NCBI RefSeq assembly: GCF_030269365.1
Contig: NZ_BSTF01000004.1
Span: forward strand, 248,001 to 312,000
Reading direction: 5' to 3'
Source: Lentzea sp. NBRC 102530
GTDB taxonomy: Bacteria; Actinomycetota; Actinomycetes; Mycobacteriales; Pseudonocardiaceae
Length of the DNA stretch: 64,000 nucleotides
Below, piece by piece: positions 41,536 to 50,607 of the stretch; the first letter of the stretch is position 1; each line of letters begins with the position of its first letter. The translations under genes were made by a program, and so were the position numbers. Below the pieces are notes generated by a model, which was not told the origin of the DNA, did no database searches, and was given only the letters and a program-made list of their open reading frames with translations.

Positions 41536-44500
41536 GGCTGTGTCCGTCCCAGGTGAAGCGCACGGTCGTGACGGCGTCGTCTCCGTCCGTGCCGGTCGTG
41601 AGCTGGTGGATGGCGATGCCGGTCAGCTCCCGGTAGTCGCACCACTCGTGGTCCGAGGTGAGCACCAGGTCGAGGTCGAAGTTGACCAGCAGCTCCAGCA
41701 GTTGGCCGCGGTTGGTCGCGTCGACGCCGACGAACACCTCGTCCAGCAGGATCAGCCGGGGCGCGGTCGGGGTCGCGTGGTAGTGCGCTGCTGCTGCGGC
41801 GAACAACGGCAGGTGCAGCACGATGGCCTTCTCACCGCCGGACAACGCGCCGTGCACGCGTTTGGTCACCGGGACCCAGCCCTCGCCCCTGTCGACCTTC
41901 ACGACGAACTGGTGCCACGTCGTGTAGTCGAGCACCTGGGCGAGTTGTTGTTCCCAGCCCGTTGCGGAGTCGTGTGCGCGTGCTTCTTCCACGCGCTCAC
42001 GGAAGAACTGGTGCAGCAACGCGCGTTCGTCGTCGTTCAGGTCTGAGCGCAGCAGCAGGTCGCGCGCCTCGCGGGTGCCCGGCGGCAGCTGCGGATCGAC
42101 CTGCCAGTCGAGCTGCACGCGGATGCCCGACGCGGTCTGCACGCGTGCCAGGTGGTGGTTCATCGTGCCGACCAGCGCGGTCGCGCCCTGGATGCGCTGC
42201 GCGATGTGCCGGCGGGTGTCGCCGGTGAGGGTCTGGTCGAAGAGGTCGCGCTCGACGTCCGTGATGTGCGTGCGCACGCGGTCGCGTTCGGCCTTCAACG
42301 TCTGCAGCAGGGCGTGCGCACCCATGCGCGTCCCGTCCAGCGTCGCGGTCAGCACCGTGACGTCGTCGTCGGGGTCGAGCGACAGTTCGATGCGTCCGCC
42401 CAGCTGCTGCTGCGCCTCGTGCACGGCCATGCCGAGCTTCGACTCCGACTCGCGGATCAGGCGCGGGTCGACGATGACGTCGGGCACCTCCCCGGCGTCG
42501 GCGGGCAGGTGGGCGCTGGTCAGGTGGCGATGACGAGCTTCGGCAGCCTGGTGCACCACAGTGGCTTCCGCGGCACGTGCGGTGTCGTTCTTGCGCTTCT
42601 CCTCCAACGTGCCGAGTGTGCGCGCCAAGCCCGTTTGCTTGTCTTGCAGCAGTTCGCGTCGTTCGGCGATGTCGAGTGCCTTGGCGCGCAACGTGATGAG
42701 CTGCTGGTCGAGGGCGTGGAACTCCGCGCCCGCCGCCCGTTCGACGGTTTCCAGCGTGATGGCGAGGTCGGTGGCCTCCTGCTGACGGGCGGCCGACGTC
42801 TCCTCGGCCTCGTCGGCCAGCGTGTTGGACAGCGACGCGCGCGTGCCGGCCTCGACCGACAGCGCCTCGGTGGTGAACGCGTCGTGCCGGTCGTCGAGCC
42901 AGCGGTGGCAGGCGCTGCCGAACGCCGTGAGCTCCTCGGTGTCGGGGACCTCCGTGCCGACCGTGTGGCGGGCGACGGCGGCCTCCGCCTCGGCCACCTG
43001 CCGCGTTGCCGCCGCAACGGCGTCGTTGCGCGCCGCACACCGCAGCTGGGCCTTGTCGCGCTGCTCCTCGGCGACCTCCATGGGGTCCTTCGAGGGCTGC
43101 CGCGCGAGTTCGCCCGCGAGCGTCGCGCGGCGCACGGAGATCTGGTTGCGCGCGGCGTCCACCCCGGACAGATCGGTCGCGAGCTGTTCGATCAGGCCGG
43201 TGAGCTCGGCGATCCGGCCGCTGCGAGCGCGTTTGCGGGCGTCGGCGCCGATGTAGGTGGGCACGGGCTTGGCCCAGCTGCCGTGCGCGTTCGCAAGCCG
43301 CCACGTGCCGTCCGCGCCGATCGCGGCCGCGTGCCCGGACGCCGTGTCGCCGAACGCGATGGTCTCCAGGAACCGGTGGCACCGCTCGTCCTCGGTGACC
43401 AGCACCTCCAGCAGCGTCGTGCCGGCGGCGGGGCCGACCAGCAGTGGTTCGCCGAAGCGGTCGTGGGCGGACACGTCGAACGAGGCGTCCTGCGTGATCC
43501 ACGCGTCGAGCAGGCCGGACGCCTCCAGCGCGGCCTCGACCGCGGCGCACACGGCCGGCGGGGTGCCCGGGCGGAAGTCGACCAGACGCCACAACGGAGC
43601 GCCCGCGGCGGATGCGCGATAGGCGCCGTCCCGCGTGTAAGGCGCCGGTGGTGGCACATCGACCTGGTTGGCGAGCTTCTCGCGGATGGACCGGTACTGC
43701 GTGAGCTGGCTGTTCAACGCCGCGCGCGTCTCGTCCAGCCGCGCCTCGATGCGGCTGAACTCCTCCCGCGCCATCGCGGCGGCCTCGACGATCTGGCCGT
43801 GCTCGTGGATGTTCAGCTCGGCGCAGCCGCGCGACCACGTGTCGAAGTCCGCGAGGAACTTCGCAAACGCTTGCTCGAACGCCTTCTGCGCCACGGCCTC
43901 CGCTTCGTTGGCCTGCTCCAGCTCGTCGCGGGTCTCGTCGAGCCGTCGGCGTGCGGCGTCCCGTGCGTCGACAGCTCTCTTGTGCGCGGCAACGGTGCGC
44001 GTGATCGAGTTGATCTCGGCCGACCGGGCCTCGACGGCCGCCGTGAGCAGCTGTCGGCCCGTGCGCGCGTCACCGCCCGACTCGATCTCGTCGAACACCG
44101 ACGCCATGCCGGCCCGCGCGGCGGCCTCCCGTGCGACTGCGGCGGACCGTCGCAGTTCATCAGCGCGTGCGGCCGCATCGGACTTGGCCTGCCCGGCCTG
44201 TTCCTCGTCCGCCACGGCCCGTGCGCGCAGTTTCGCGGCGTGTGCGGCCGCCTCCGACGCACGCAGGCTCGCGGCGGAAAGCTGCTGCCGCAACAGGTCG
44301 AGCTGCTTGCCCTCCTGGTAGGCGGGCAGGTCGGAGATGCCGGAGATCTCCGCCTCGACCGCGCTCGCCTCCCGTCCCAGCGCCGCGAGCTGGTCGAACG
44401 CCTCGTCGGTCAGCGTGATCTGCCGCTGGTAGCGGCGCTCGCTCATGCGGGCGGCCCTGGTCAGGTCCTCGAGCTGCTCGGTCGACGACTCCAGCGCCCG

Positions 44501-45295
44501 CGTGGCCACGGCGAGCACCCGCTGGGCGTAGACGCGCTGCACGTCCGCCAGCCGTTCGGCGGTGGCGATCTCGTCGTCGAGCCGCCGCAGCCCCTCGCGC
44601 CGCCGGTCGAGCCGTTCGAACCCCTCGGCGATCTCGGTCAGGTCGGACTGGTCGAGCGGCGGAAGTGCCTTGGACAGCAACGACGACAGCACGCTCGGGT
44701 CGAGCCGTTCGGACAGCTTCGGCGTGCGCAGTTGCAGCAGCGCGGTGATCAGTGAGTCGTACCGTTGCTCGGTCACGCCGGGGAACAACGTCGTCCGCAC
44801 CGTGTTGCGGTAATCGGCCGGAGAGGTGTGCACGACACCGTGCTCGCCGATGGCCGCCGTGAGGTCGGTGGTGGTCAGCGGGCGCCCGGACTCGTTCACC
44901 AGCGCCAGGTCGCCGATGCGCTGCGACGTCGTGAAGTAGGTGGCTCCGACGTTCGACGTGTTCGTGGTGGCCTGCAGACGCGCGCCGCACGTGAACCACT
45001 GCTCGCCCTGCTGGAACTCGAGCCACACGTACCCGACGCGCGTGCTGTTGCCCTGGGCACCCTCGCCCATGAGGTTCCAGTGCATCGTGCGGTCCGCACT
45101 GCCGAACGTCGACAGGCGGTGCGGACGCAGGTTCGCGTCGAACAGGTATGGCAGCAGCAGCTCGAGCGCCTTGGACTTGCCCGTGCCGTTGGGGCCTCTG
45201 AGCAGCAATCTGCCCTGGTAGAACGAGAAGATCTCGTCGTAGTAGCGCCAGACGTTGATGATGCCGGCGCGGCTGGGTTGCCACCGGTCAGTCAT
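41519..45295 (-). CDS. jetC: Wadjet type II JetC: SMC/MukB-like ATPase (TIGR02680 family)
   Basis: A 1258-aa SMC-like ATPase, the DNA-extruding motor of Wadjet. Walker A 'LRGPNGTGKSKALELLL' at about residues 32-48. Long coiled coils occupy about 270-560 and 700-1010, with a globular hinge-like region between them ('GAPLWRLVDFRPGTPPAVCA', 'TLLEVLVTEDERCHRFLE'). The ABC signature 'GALSGGEKAIVLHLPLFAAA' and Walker B 'PRLILLDEVFVGVDATNRGQ' lie near residues 1160-1210. ATG 45295 overlaps the jetB end by 8 nt. All ATPase motifs are intact, so the motor looks functional. It is the last gene of the operon; a jetD gene expected nearby is absent downstream, where a convergent gene overlaps its 3' end. 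Confidence 0.93.
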   Translation of the reverse strand: MTDRWQPSRAGIINVWRYYDEIFSFYQGRLLLRGPNGTGKSKALELLLPYLFDANLRPHRLSTFGSADRTMHWNLMGEGAQGNSTRVGYVWLEFQQGEQWFTCGARLQATTNTSNVGATYFTTSQRIGDLALVNESGRPLTTTDLTAAIGEHGVVHTSPADYRNTVRTTLFPGVTEQRYDSLITALLQLRTPKLSERLDPSVLSSLLSKALPPLDQSDLTEIAEGFERLDRRREGLRRLDDEIATAERLADVQRVYAQRVLAVATRALESSTEQLEDLTRAARMSERRYQRQITLTDEAFDQLAALGREASAVEAEISGISDLPAYQEGKQLDLLRQQLSAASLRASEAAAHAAKLRARAVADEEQAGQAKSDAAARADELRRSAAVAREAAARAGMASVFDEIESGGDARTGRQLLTAAVEARSAEINSITRTVAAHKRAVDARDAARRRLDETRDELEQANEAEAVAQKAFEQAFAKFLADFDTWSRGCAELNIHEHGQIVEAAAMAREEFSRIEARLDETRAALNSQLTQYRSIREKLANQVDVPPPAPYTRDGAYRASAAGAPLWRLVDFRPGTPPAVCAAVEAALEASGLLDAWITQDASFDVSAHDRFGEPLLVGPAAGTTLLEVLVTEDERCHRFLETIAFGDTASGHAAAIGADGTWRLANAHGSWAKPVPTYIGADARKRARSGRIAELTGLIEQLATDLSGVDAARNQISVRRATLAGELARQPSKDPMEVAEEQRDKAQLRCAARNDAVAAATRQVAEAEAAVARHTVGTEVPDTEELTAFGSACHRWLDDRHDAFTTEALSVEAGTRASLSNTLADEAEETSAARQQEATDLAITLETVERAAGAEFHALDQQLITLRAKALDIAERRELLQDKQTGLARTLGTLEEKRKNDTARAAEATVVHQAAEARHRHLTSAHLPADAGEVPDVIVDPRLIRESESKLGMAVHEAQQQLGGRIELSLDPDDDVTVLTATLDGTRMGAHALLQTLKAERDRVRTHITDVERDLFDQTLTGDTRRHIAQRIQGATALVGTMNHHLARVQTASGIRVQLDWQVDPQLPPGTREARDLLLRSDLNDDERALLHQFFRERVEEARAHDSATGWEQQLAQVLDYTTWHQFVVKVDRGEGWVPVTKRVHGALSGGEKAIVLHLPLFAAAAAHYHATPTAPRLILLDEVFVGVDATNRGQLLELLVNFDLDLVLTSDHEWCDYRELTGIAIHQLTTGTDGDDAVTTVRFTWDGHSLTADD

Positions 45296-46337
45296 GCAGC
45301 TCCTCGACCGCGTACCTGGCTGCGGCGGGCAGCCTGTGAACGGTGCCGTTCTCCGTGCGCGCGAGCCCGAACGCCTCCAGCAGTTCGATCCCGTCCGCCG
45401 CGAGCCTGCCGGCGCCACCGTCCGACTGGTAGGCCTTCGCCCACGTGCGGAACTTGGTGAGCAGCTCGCGTGATTCCTCGACCAGATCTTCTGTCGTGGC
45501 AGGCCCTCGTGCCAACCGGTCGAGCAACAACAACGCGGCGACTTTCGCGTTGTTGTCGTCGTCCGGGAACCTCGTGTCCGTGGCGATCGCGTCGGCGTCC
45601 ACCACCACGTACCCCTCTTTGCGCTCTTCCAGCGTGCAGCCGGCGAGCGTGATGCCCGTCTGGACGACCTTGCGCCCGGCCGGCGAACTGAGGAACGCGA
45701 GTTGCGTGGCGCTCAGGTCGTCCTTGTAGACCACCGGGTCGTCGATGAGCCTGCGCATCACCGAGTGCCGCTGCCACAGGCTGCGGTGCGCGGTGTCGTA
45801 GCGGGTCTCGGTGGTGAGGGCCTCGACCGTGTCCACGGTGGACGGCGGCACCGGCGCGGCCAGCAGGCGCGTGATCAGCGTCGGATCCGCGTGGACCTGC
45901 TCGTTCAGCTCCACCGCCCCGTGCTCTTCGAGGAACGTCAGCACGTCGTTGAACGCGTTGCGGTCACTGCGCCGCGCCGAGTCGAAGTCCGGCAGACGCG
46001 CCGTCAGCTCGTCGAGCGTCGTCGTCGGTGTGGTCAGCAACTCCGCACACACCAGACACAGCAGGACGTACCGCCTGCGGTCGAACGCCGGACGCGTGCG
46101 ATCAGGCCGTGACGTCGTTTTGAACAACCGCGCGTATCCGGCCCGTGGCTCGACCACGACCCGCCAGCCGCAGTAGTAGTCGAACCACTTCGTGATCGGT
46201 TCGCGGCGCCTTCTGATGAGGTCGAACCCGTCGTGGTCCTGCCGTGCGGTCAGCAACGGCCGTGCGAGCAGCAGCCGCACACCACGCGCGACCTCCTCGC
46301 TCTCCAACCGTGCGAGCTGGTTTCCCGTGCGGCTCAT
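45288..46337 (-). CDS. jetB: Wadjet type II JetB: MukE-like subunit (TIGR02678 family)
   Basis: A 349-aa winged-helix protein of the TIGR02678 family, the MukE-like kite subunit of type II Wadjet. Visible features: 'ARGVRLLLARPLLTARQDHD' N-terminus, 'EPITKWFDYYCGWRVVVEPR', 'RRRYVLLCLVCAELLTT' and the C-terminal winged helix 'LLEAFGLARTENGTVHRLPA'. ATG 46337 overlaps the jetA stop (ATGA). Length and order match the family. Confidence 0.92.
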   Translation of the reverse strand: MSRTGNQLARLESEEVARGVRLLLARPLLTARQDHDGFDLIRRRREPITKWFDYYCGWRVVVEPRAGYARLFKTTSRPDRTRPAFDRRRYVLLCLVCAELLTTPTTTLDELTARLPDFDSARRSDRNAFNDVLTFLEEHGAVELNEQVHADPTLITRLLAAPVPPSTVDTVEALTTETRYDTAHRSLWQRHSVMRRLIDDPVVYKDDLSATQLAFLSSPAGRKVVQTGITLAGCTLEERKEGYVVVDADAIATDTRFPDDDNNAKVAALLLLDRLARGPATTEDLVEESRELLTKFRTWAKAYQSDGGAGRLAADGIELLEAFGLARTENGTVHRLPAAARYAVEELHD

Positions 46338-47737
46338 CGGCTCTGCACGTCGATCACGTAGTCGGGCCCGCTCAAGGTGCCCTTCTGGGTGGTCATGGTC
46401 GCCCAGCCCCGGGCGTTGCGGAGGTTGATCTGCATCCGCCCGTCACTCGTTCCCGCCGAGCGCGTGCCGGTGCTGTCCGGATCGCTGCCGAGCGCCCGCC
46501 CCACCAGGTCGATGAGCCGGTGGAACGTGTCGTGGTCGAGGTTCGTGAGCGTGGAGATGCGGATCGCGCCGTCCGTCTGGATCTGCGACCACGCGTACTC
46601 GAGCTCCGCGCGTTCCCGTTCCGCCTGCTCCCGGCGGTTCCGGCGCACCTCGCCGACGTCGCGGACCTTCCCGGTCGCCCCGATGTGCTCCTGCTTGCCG
46701 GTGGCCCGCAGCTGCGGCGACACGGGCACCGGCGGCGTGTTCTCCCACGCCTCGGAGGTGGACAGCAACTCGCCGTCCTCGTGCGCGAGATGAGCGTGCC
46801 GCGACGAGTAGAGCCCGAACGCGGCGTTGAACAACTCGTGCGCCTCGTCCTCCGTCTCGGTCCGCGCGAACCACTGGGCCAACGCCCGGAAATCAGCAGC
46901 GGTGTTCGTGGGCTTCTTGCGCTGCTCACTGATGCGATCGAGCACGCGCAGCAGCTGCACGATCGCTTTGCGCGACACGTCCTGCAACTCGTCCACGCGC
47001 GGAGGGTTGTCCACGAACCACGCCTTGAGGTTCCTCCACCGCTCCTTGCGCTCGTACAACCACGTCTCGTCGTGCAACACCCCCGCCCCGTTGAGCGCCT
47101 TCGCGTGCAACTCCCCGGGATCGAGCTTCTCGACCGCCTCGCGAATCCGCGCCTTGCGCCCGTCCAGGTCCGCGATGAAGTCCCGCAGGTAGGTGACCGT
47201 CGTCCGCTTGACGTCCTGGAACGTGGCGAGGTCGGCCTGCTCGTCCCGCAGCAGCCGCTGCAACTCGGCGTTGAACCGCGTGGTCCCACCGGTGAGCGCG
47301 TCGAGGTGCCCTTCGAGCTCCATCAACGAGCTGAACACCCGCCCGTCGCTCAGCGGCTCCGCGAGGTCGTCGAGCCGGCCCGCGATCGCGTCCAGCACGG
47401 CCGTCTGCAGCGACCCGTTGGTGGCGAGCGTCGAGAGCGCGTGCCGCAACCCCTCGTACGCCGCCTCGCCGAGTTTCGTCAGCCCGTACCGGTGCTGACC
47501 CGCGTCCACGAGCCCCCACTGACGCAGAGCGTTGAGGGACGCCTGCAGCTCGTCGTCCGTCACCTGCTCGGCCCAGCCGACGCTCCTGAGCCGTTGCTGC
47601 ACGTCATCGGCGGTGAGGACGGTCTCCAGGCGCTCGTTCGCCACCCCGAACACGCGCATCACCGCAGTGTGCAGCTCCGCGTGCGGGGCCGTGGTGAACC
47701 GGAACAGGTCCGCGGGCACCCGTGGAAACGTCGTCAC
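46334..47737 (-). CDS. jetA: Wadjet type II JetA: MukF-like kleisin subunit (TIGR02677 family)
   Basis: A 467-aa kleisin-like protein of TIGR02677, which bridges the JetC heads and binds JetB. It has N- and C-terminal winged-helix regions ('ELQASLNALRQWGLVDAGQ') and helical middle ('FQDVKRTTVTYLRDFIADLDG', 'RKAIVQLLRVLDRISEQRKK'). The C-terminus 'RMQINLRNARGWATMTTQKG' is characteristic. The start is GTG 47737, 7 nt after TACGGT (minus strand 47745-47750), implying a leaderless operon mRNA; GTG 47746 in the same frame would overlap that box. An inverted repeat GGGTGAC...GTCACCC at 47772-47795 lies just upstream, spanning the end of the jetD remnant. Confidence 0.92.
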   Translation of the reverse strand: MTTFPRVPADLFRFTTAPHAELHTAVMRVFGVANERLETVLTADDVQQRLRSVGWAEQVTDDELQASLNALRQWGLVDAGQHRYGLTKLGEAAYEGLRHALSTLATNGSLQTAVLDAIAGRLDDLAEPLSDGRVFSSLMELEGHLDALTGGTTRFNAELQRLLRDEQADLATFQDVKRTTVTYLRDFIADLDGRKARIREAVEKLDPGELHAKALNGAGVLHDETWLYERKERWRNLKAWFVDNPPRVDELQDVSRKAIVQLLRVLDRISEQRKKPTNTAADFRALAQWFARTETEDEAHELFNAAFGLYSSRHAHLAHEDGELLSTSEAWENTPPVPVSPQLRATGKQEHIGATGKVRDVGEVRRNRREQAERERAELEYAWSQIQTDGAIRISTLTNLDHDTFHRLIDLVGRALGSDPDSTGTRSAGTSDGRMQINLRNARGWATMTTQKGTLSGPDYVIDVQSR

Positions 47738-47789
47738 CTGTGCCACCGTAGCTTGTCGGAGTAGGGCTTTCGGGTGACACCTTGAGCCG

Positions 47790-48215
47790 TCACCCCGCCA
47801 GGTCGCCCAGCAGGTCGTCGAGCACGAGTTCCTCCTCGATGCGGCGGCCGGTGTGCTGCATCGTGGTCGTCAGCACGGGATCCCAGTGAGCTGCTGGCCG
47901 ACGTCACCGGCGGCGCGGTAGGACGCGGTGTCGAAGCGCGCCACGCGGTGAAAGGCCCGCGACCGTGCAGCACGTTCGCTATGCGAATCCCACCCGGTCG
48001 AAGTCGCCGTGGTAGCGCAGGGTGCCGCGTGGAGACGATCAGGCGGAGCAGGTGCATGACAGCGGCGCCGAGCTGACCGCTCGTGCAGACCAGCGGCGGG
48101 CACGAAGGTCCGAGGTGGTCGGCCGCGGCCGCCACGAGGACGGGGTTCTCGCAGACGAAGACGGCGGGCGGGGCAAAGCGCGGGGGATCACGGACGAGCT
48201 GGTGCAGCGGGGCCT
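47790..48215 (-). pseudogene. jetD: Decayed jetD: C-terminal (DUF2399, Toprim-like) remnant of the Wadjet nuclease
   Basis: Translating the minus strand in shifting frames recovers the C-terminal third of a TIGR02679 protein. In frame 1: 'HQLVRDPPRFAPPAVFVCEN', then 'AAAADHLGPSCPPLVCTSGQ'. In frame 2: 'LRYHGDFDRVGF'. Back in frame 1: 'GIRIANVLHGRGPFTAW'. After a 2-nt insertion: 'RFDTASYRAAGDVGQQLTG', then a stop. In a further frame: 'PVLTTTMQHTGRRIEEEL' and 'LDDLLGDLAG' ending at TGA 47790. At least four frame changes break it, and the N-terminal two thirds are missing. In Wadjet JetD is the nuclease that cuts closed circular DNA, so the system here has lost its own effector. The order D-A-B-C is seen on the minus strand. 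Confidence 0.85.
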
Positions 48216-48720
48216 GTTCAGCAGTTGCCTGAACACCTGCTCCGCCTTCGCGGGATCGCGGTCGGCCAGACGTCGGAACACCGCCGGCGGGACGGAGTCG
48301 TCCTTCAGGTAGGGGCTCACCCGGTTGCGGTGGGCGCGGTCGCGGATGACTGTGGCCTGGCCGGCTCCACGCTCCCCGGCGGCCTGCCGGGCCTTGTCGA
48401 GGCGGCAGTCCCCAGTACTCCGGCATCCGCTTCGCATACTCCGCGCCGGTCATGACGACCTGGTCGGTGCCGAAGAACGACAGGAGGTGCTCGCGGTCCT
48501 CGCGCTGCAGGTTTCCAGCCGAGCTCCAGGTTCTCCTTGTCGCGGAAGACAGATGCCTTGTCGGTCGCAAACGAGCGCAGGACGGTTTCGCACACCTCGC
48601 CCCGCATCGACGCGGGTGGCGGGCTGCATACGCCGCTGACCATCCACTCGTCGGCCACCGGCACGACAAGACCGGCCAGGAACGACCGTTCAGGCATCTG
48701 GTCGAACAGCGAGGACCCCG
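48216..48720 (-). pseudogene. Decayed gene of unknown family upstream of the jetD remnant
   Basis: Coding-like blocks in three frames: 'PERSFLAGLVVPVADEWMVS' and 'MRGEVCETVLRSFATDKASV' (to about 48515), 'REDREHLLSFFGTDQVVMTG' and 'AEYAKRMPEYWG' after a shift (to about 48405), then 'DRAHRNRVSPYLKDDSVPPA' and 'FRRLADRDPAKAEQVFRQLL' (to about 48215). The last block runs straight into the jetD remnant in a different frame, indicating a deletion junction near 48215. I do not recognise the original gene; part of the final block may belong to JetD. The stretch 48721-48888 shows no convincing coding. Confidence 0.55.
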
Positions 48721-48888
48721 TGTCGGAGCGGATCCGGTGGCTCTCCGGCTCGCTCGGTCGCCTTCCGGTTACCTGACGGGGAGGAACCTCGGCGGCAGGT
48801 CCGAGTCCTCCGAATCCTCGCCAGGTCGTAAGCCGGTTCGACCAGCAACGCGATGCCGCTGGCGTCCCTGCATGACGACCTGCTCCGG

Positions 48889-49365
48889 TCATCGCTGGAA
48901 CTTGGAAGCCGGCTTGTCTCTCGGCTGTGTGGCGGTGGCAGACCGGCGGTTGCGGTGCAGGAGGTAGGTCGTGGCCGCGGCGACGACTGGTATGCCCAGA
49001 CCTCCGAGGAGGTGGCCGGTCTTGTTGGCCTCCACGTTCACGGCAAGGCCCCATTCCTCACTCGACGTCCTGCTCCGGCGGACGCGCTTGGTGGTCATCG
49101 GTACCTGCGTGCCGATGTCGGCGGGAGTCAGCATCGAGTTGTCGCTGTGGTAGTGATCGCGCCTGCCGTCATTGGCCACGACGGTCGCCGTGCAGTCCCA
49201 GAGCAGGCCGAACGCCCACCAGTTGCGATGGCACGAGATGTCCTGCGCGTAGCCCATGACGGGCCCACCCGATGCTGCGTCACCGTTGAAGGCCAGAATG
49301 GCGGCCCCTGTGCTGTACAGGGCAACCAGCCACATGATCACGGTGACGACGCTCTTCCGGCTCAC
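48889..49365 (-). CDS. Membrane protein with one Cys/Trp extracytoplasmic domain (DUF6346-like)
   Basis: A 158-aa protein with two membrane helices: residues 5-27 ('VVTVIMWLVALYSTGAAIL') and about 122-140 ('LLGGLGIPVVAAATTYLL'). Between them is a domain shared with three neighbours: 'ISCHRNWWAFGLLWDCTATV' with two Cys flanking an aromatic loop, then 'SDNSMLTPADIGTQVPM'. The Cys pair probably forms a disulfide outside the membrane. GTG 49365 overlaps the preceding stop (GTGA). The DUF number is from memory and unverified. Function unknown; the context is type VII secretion substrates. Confidence 0.8.
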   Translation of the reverse strand: MSRKSVVTVIMWLVALYSTGAAILAFNGDAASGGPVMGYAQDISCHRNWWAFGLLWDCTATVVANDGRRDHYHSDNSMLTPADIGTQVPMTTKRVRRSRTSSEEWGLAVNVEANKTGHLLGGLGIPVVAAATTYLLHRNRRSATATQPRDKPASKFQR

Positions 49366-50300
49366 GAGAGGAAGTTCCGGTTGAGGGCGTCGCGCGCCGG
49401 GTTCGTGTTCTCCAGGCGTCGGGCCATCTGAAGGTTGGACAGAGGCTTGGCGATGACGGTGCCCATGAGGACCAGCAGAACCACCACGACCTTCGCGAAC
49501 CTGCTCTCATAGGGCTGGTCGACCGCCTCCCAGTCACCCGAGAACAACGTCACTGGGGCGGGCTTGCCGATGTCGTCCGGCGTGAACTGTGACTGGCTCA
49601 TGGTCTGCGTGACCTTGGTGCCCGTCTGCGGGGCCACTTCCACGGTGCACCTCCAGACGACGCCGAGGTAGCGCCAGTCCCGGCCGCAGGACTGAGCCAC
49701 ACCGGTGCCTTGTGTTCGCAGCGCGACGATTCCGTCGTCGTCGATGTGTGCTACGACGAACACGCCGTGCACGAAGTAGGCGCCGTACAACGCCAGAACA
49801 CCGATGGCTGTGTTCCACGGCCATTGGGCGCGGAGGCGTTGTGCTTCCGCGCGTCGTTTCGCTGGATCGGCCGGCCATCCGAAACGGTCGCGCGGCCAGA
49901 GCGCGAAGGCACCGGTAAAGGCCAGGATGATCAGGGCGAACATGCCGATCACGTGCCACGGCATCGGGCTGAACGACGCGCGTGCGGGGCTGAACGTCGG
50001 CGGCGACTTCTTGTAGGTGAACTTCTCCATCGGAACCTTGGTGCCGATGTCGGCCGGGGTCAGCACCGAGGAGTCGTTGGTATACCTGTACTGCTTGCCG
50101 TCGGTGTCAGTCACGACCGCTGAGCAGCTCCACCGGGTGCCCAGCAGGAACCAGTTGCGTGAGCACTGGATTTCCTCCGCGGTCGCTACTGCTGGGCCGC
50201 CGTCGCCCCGGTCCGCCCAGAAGGCGCCGACGAAGGCCGCGAGGTACAAGCCCAGCACCAGGCAGGCGACGGCGTTGCGGCGTTTGCGGTACTTCGTCAC
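49362..50300 (-). CDS. Membrane protein with two tandem Cys/Trp domains (DUF6346-like)
   Basis: A 312-aa protein built as a duplication: helix ('AVACLVLGLYLAAFVGAFW'), domain 1 ('IQCSRNWFLLGTRWSCSAVV', 'SSVLTPADIGTKVPM'), helix ('IGMFALIILAFTGAFALW'), cytoplasmic stretch, helix ('IGVLALYGAYFVHGVFVV'), domain 2 ('QSCGRDWRYLGVVWRCTVEV', 'QSQFTPDDIGKPAPV') and a final helix ('VVVVLLVLMGTVIAKPL'). GTG 50300 is chosen because it overlaps the TGA of the upstream decayed fragment; the frame stays open to 50582 only through that pseudogene. Confidence 0.82.
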   Translation of the reverse strand: MTKYRKRRNAVACLVLGLYLAAFVGAFWADRGDGGPAVATAEEIQCSRNWFLLGTRWSCSAVVTDTDGKQYRYTNDSSVLTPADIGTKVPMEKFTYKKSPPTFSPARASFSPMPWHVIGMFALIILAFTGAFALWPRDRFGWPADPAKRRAEAQRLRAQWPWNTAIGVLALYGAYFVHGVFVVAHIDDDGIVALRTQGTGVAQSCGRDWRYLGVVWRCTVEVAPQTGTKVTQTMSQSQFTPDDIGKPAPVTLFSGDWEAVDQPYESRFAKVVVVLLVLMGTVIAKPLSNLQMARRLENTNPARDALNRNFLS

Positions 50301-50577
50301 GTGCCGTCCTTTTCTTCCCGCTTCTGCCGGTCGGTGGCGCAGAAGGCGTTGTTCGCTTCCTTTCTGCCCTCCTTGACCGGTGAGATCAGGTCTCCCCAGT
50401 TCGGCATGAGGTGGCTGATGTCGCGGCTGGCCGCCGTGCGGATCGACACAGAAGCGGGCCGCTACCTGAACACGCCGGGCCGCACGCCGGAGTGGACCAC
50501 CGCGGCACCGGCTGACCACAACGGTCTCGTCTGCCAACTGGGCCAAGTCCTCCCACTCGTCGGCCAGCGTTGACATG
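50299..50577 (-). pseudogene. Remnant of a second WXG-protein paralogue
   Basis: The 3' half reads 'SIRTAASRDISHLMPNWGDL', then 'ISPVKEGRKEANNAFC' to a TGA at 50297-50299. This is clearly related to the end of the neighbouring 433-aa WXG protein ('AVASKDVSHLMPNYGDLVHP'). The 5' part begins ATG at 50577 ('MSTLADEWEDLAQLADETVV') and continues in another frame ('SAGAAVVHSGVRPGVFR') to a stop, so the two pieces are joined by deletion and frameshift. It points to an ancestral tandem duplication of the toxin/membrane-protein pair. Confidence 0.7.
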
Positions 50578-50607
50578 TACACGGGGAGCAGCCGGTCGCG
50601 TTCGCAG

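Noticed and set aside
42152..44755. An 867-codon plus-strand frame opposite jetC
   Set aside because: Shadow of the GC-skewed third positions of jetC; the JetC frame holds Walker A, ABC signature and Walker B motifs.
48853..49431. Plus-strand frame of 192 codons opposite the DUF6346-like gene
   Set aside because: The minus strand encodes a two-helix membrane protein with close paralogues in the same locus and coupled starts; the plus frame has no family features.
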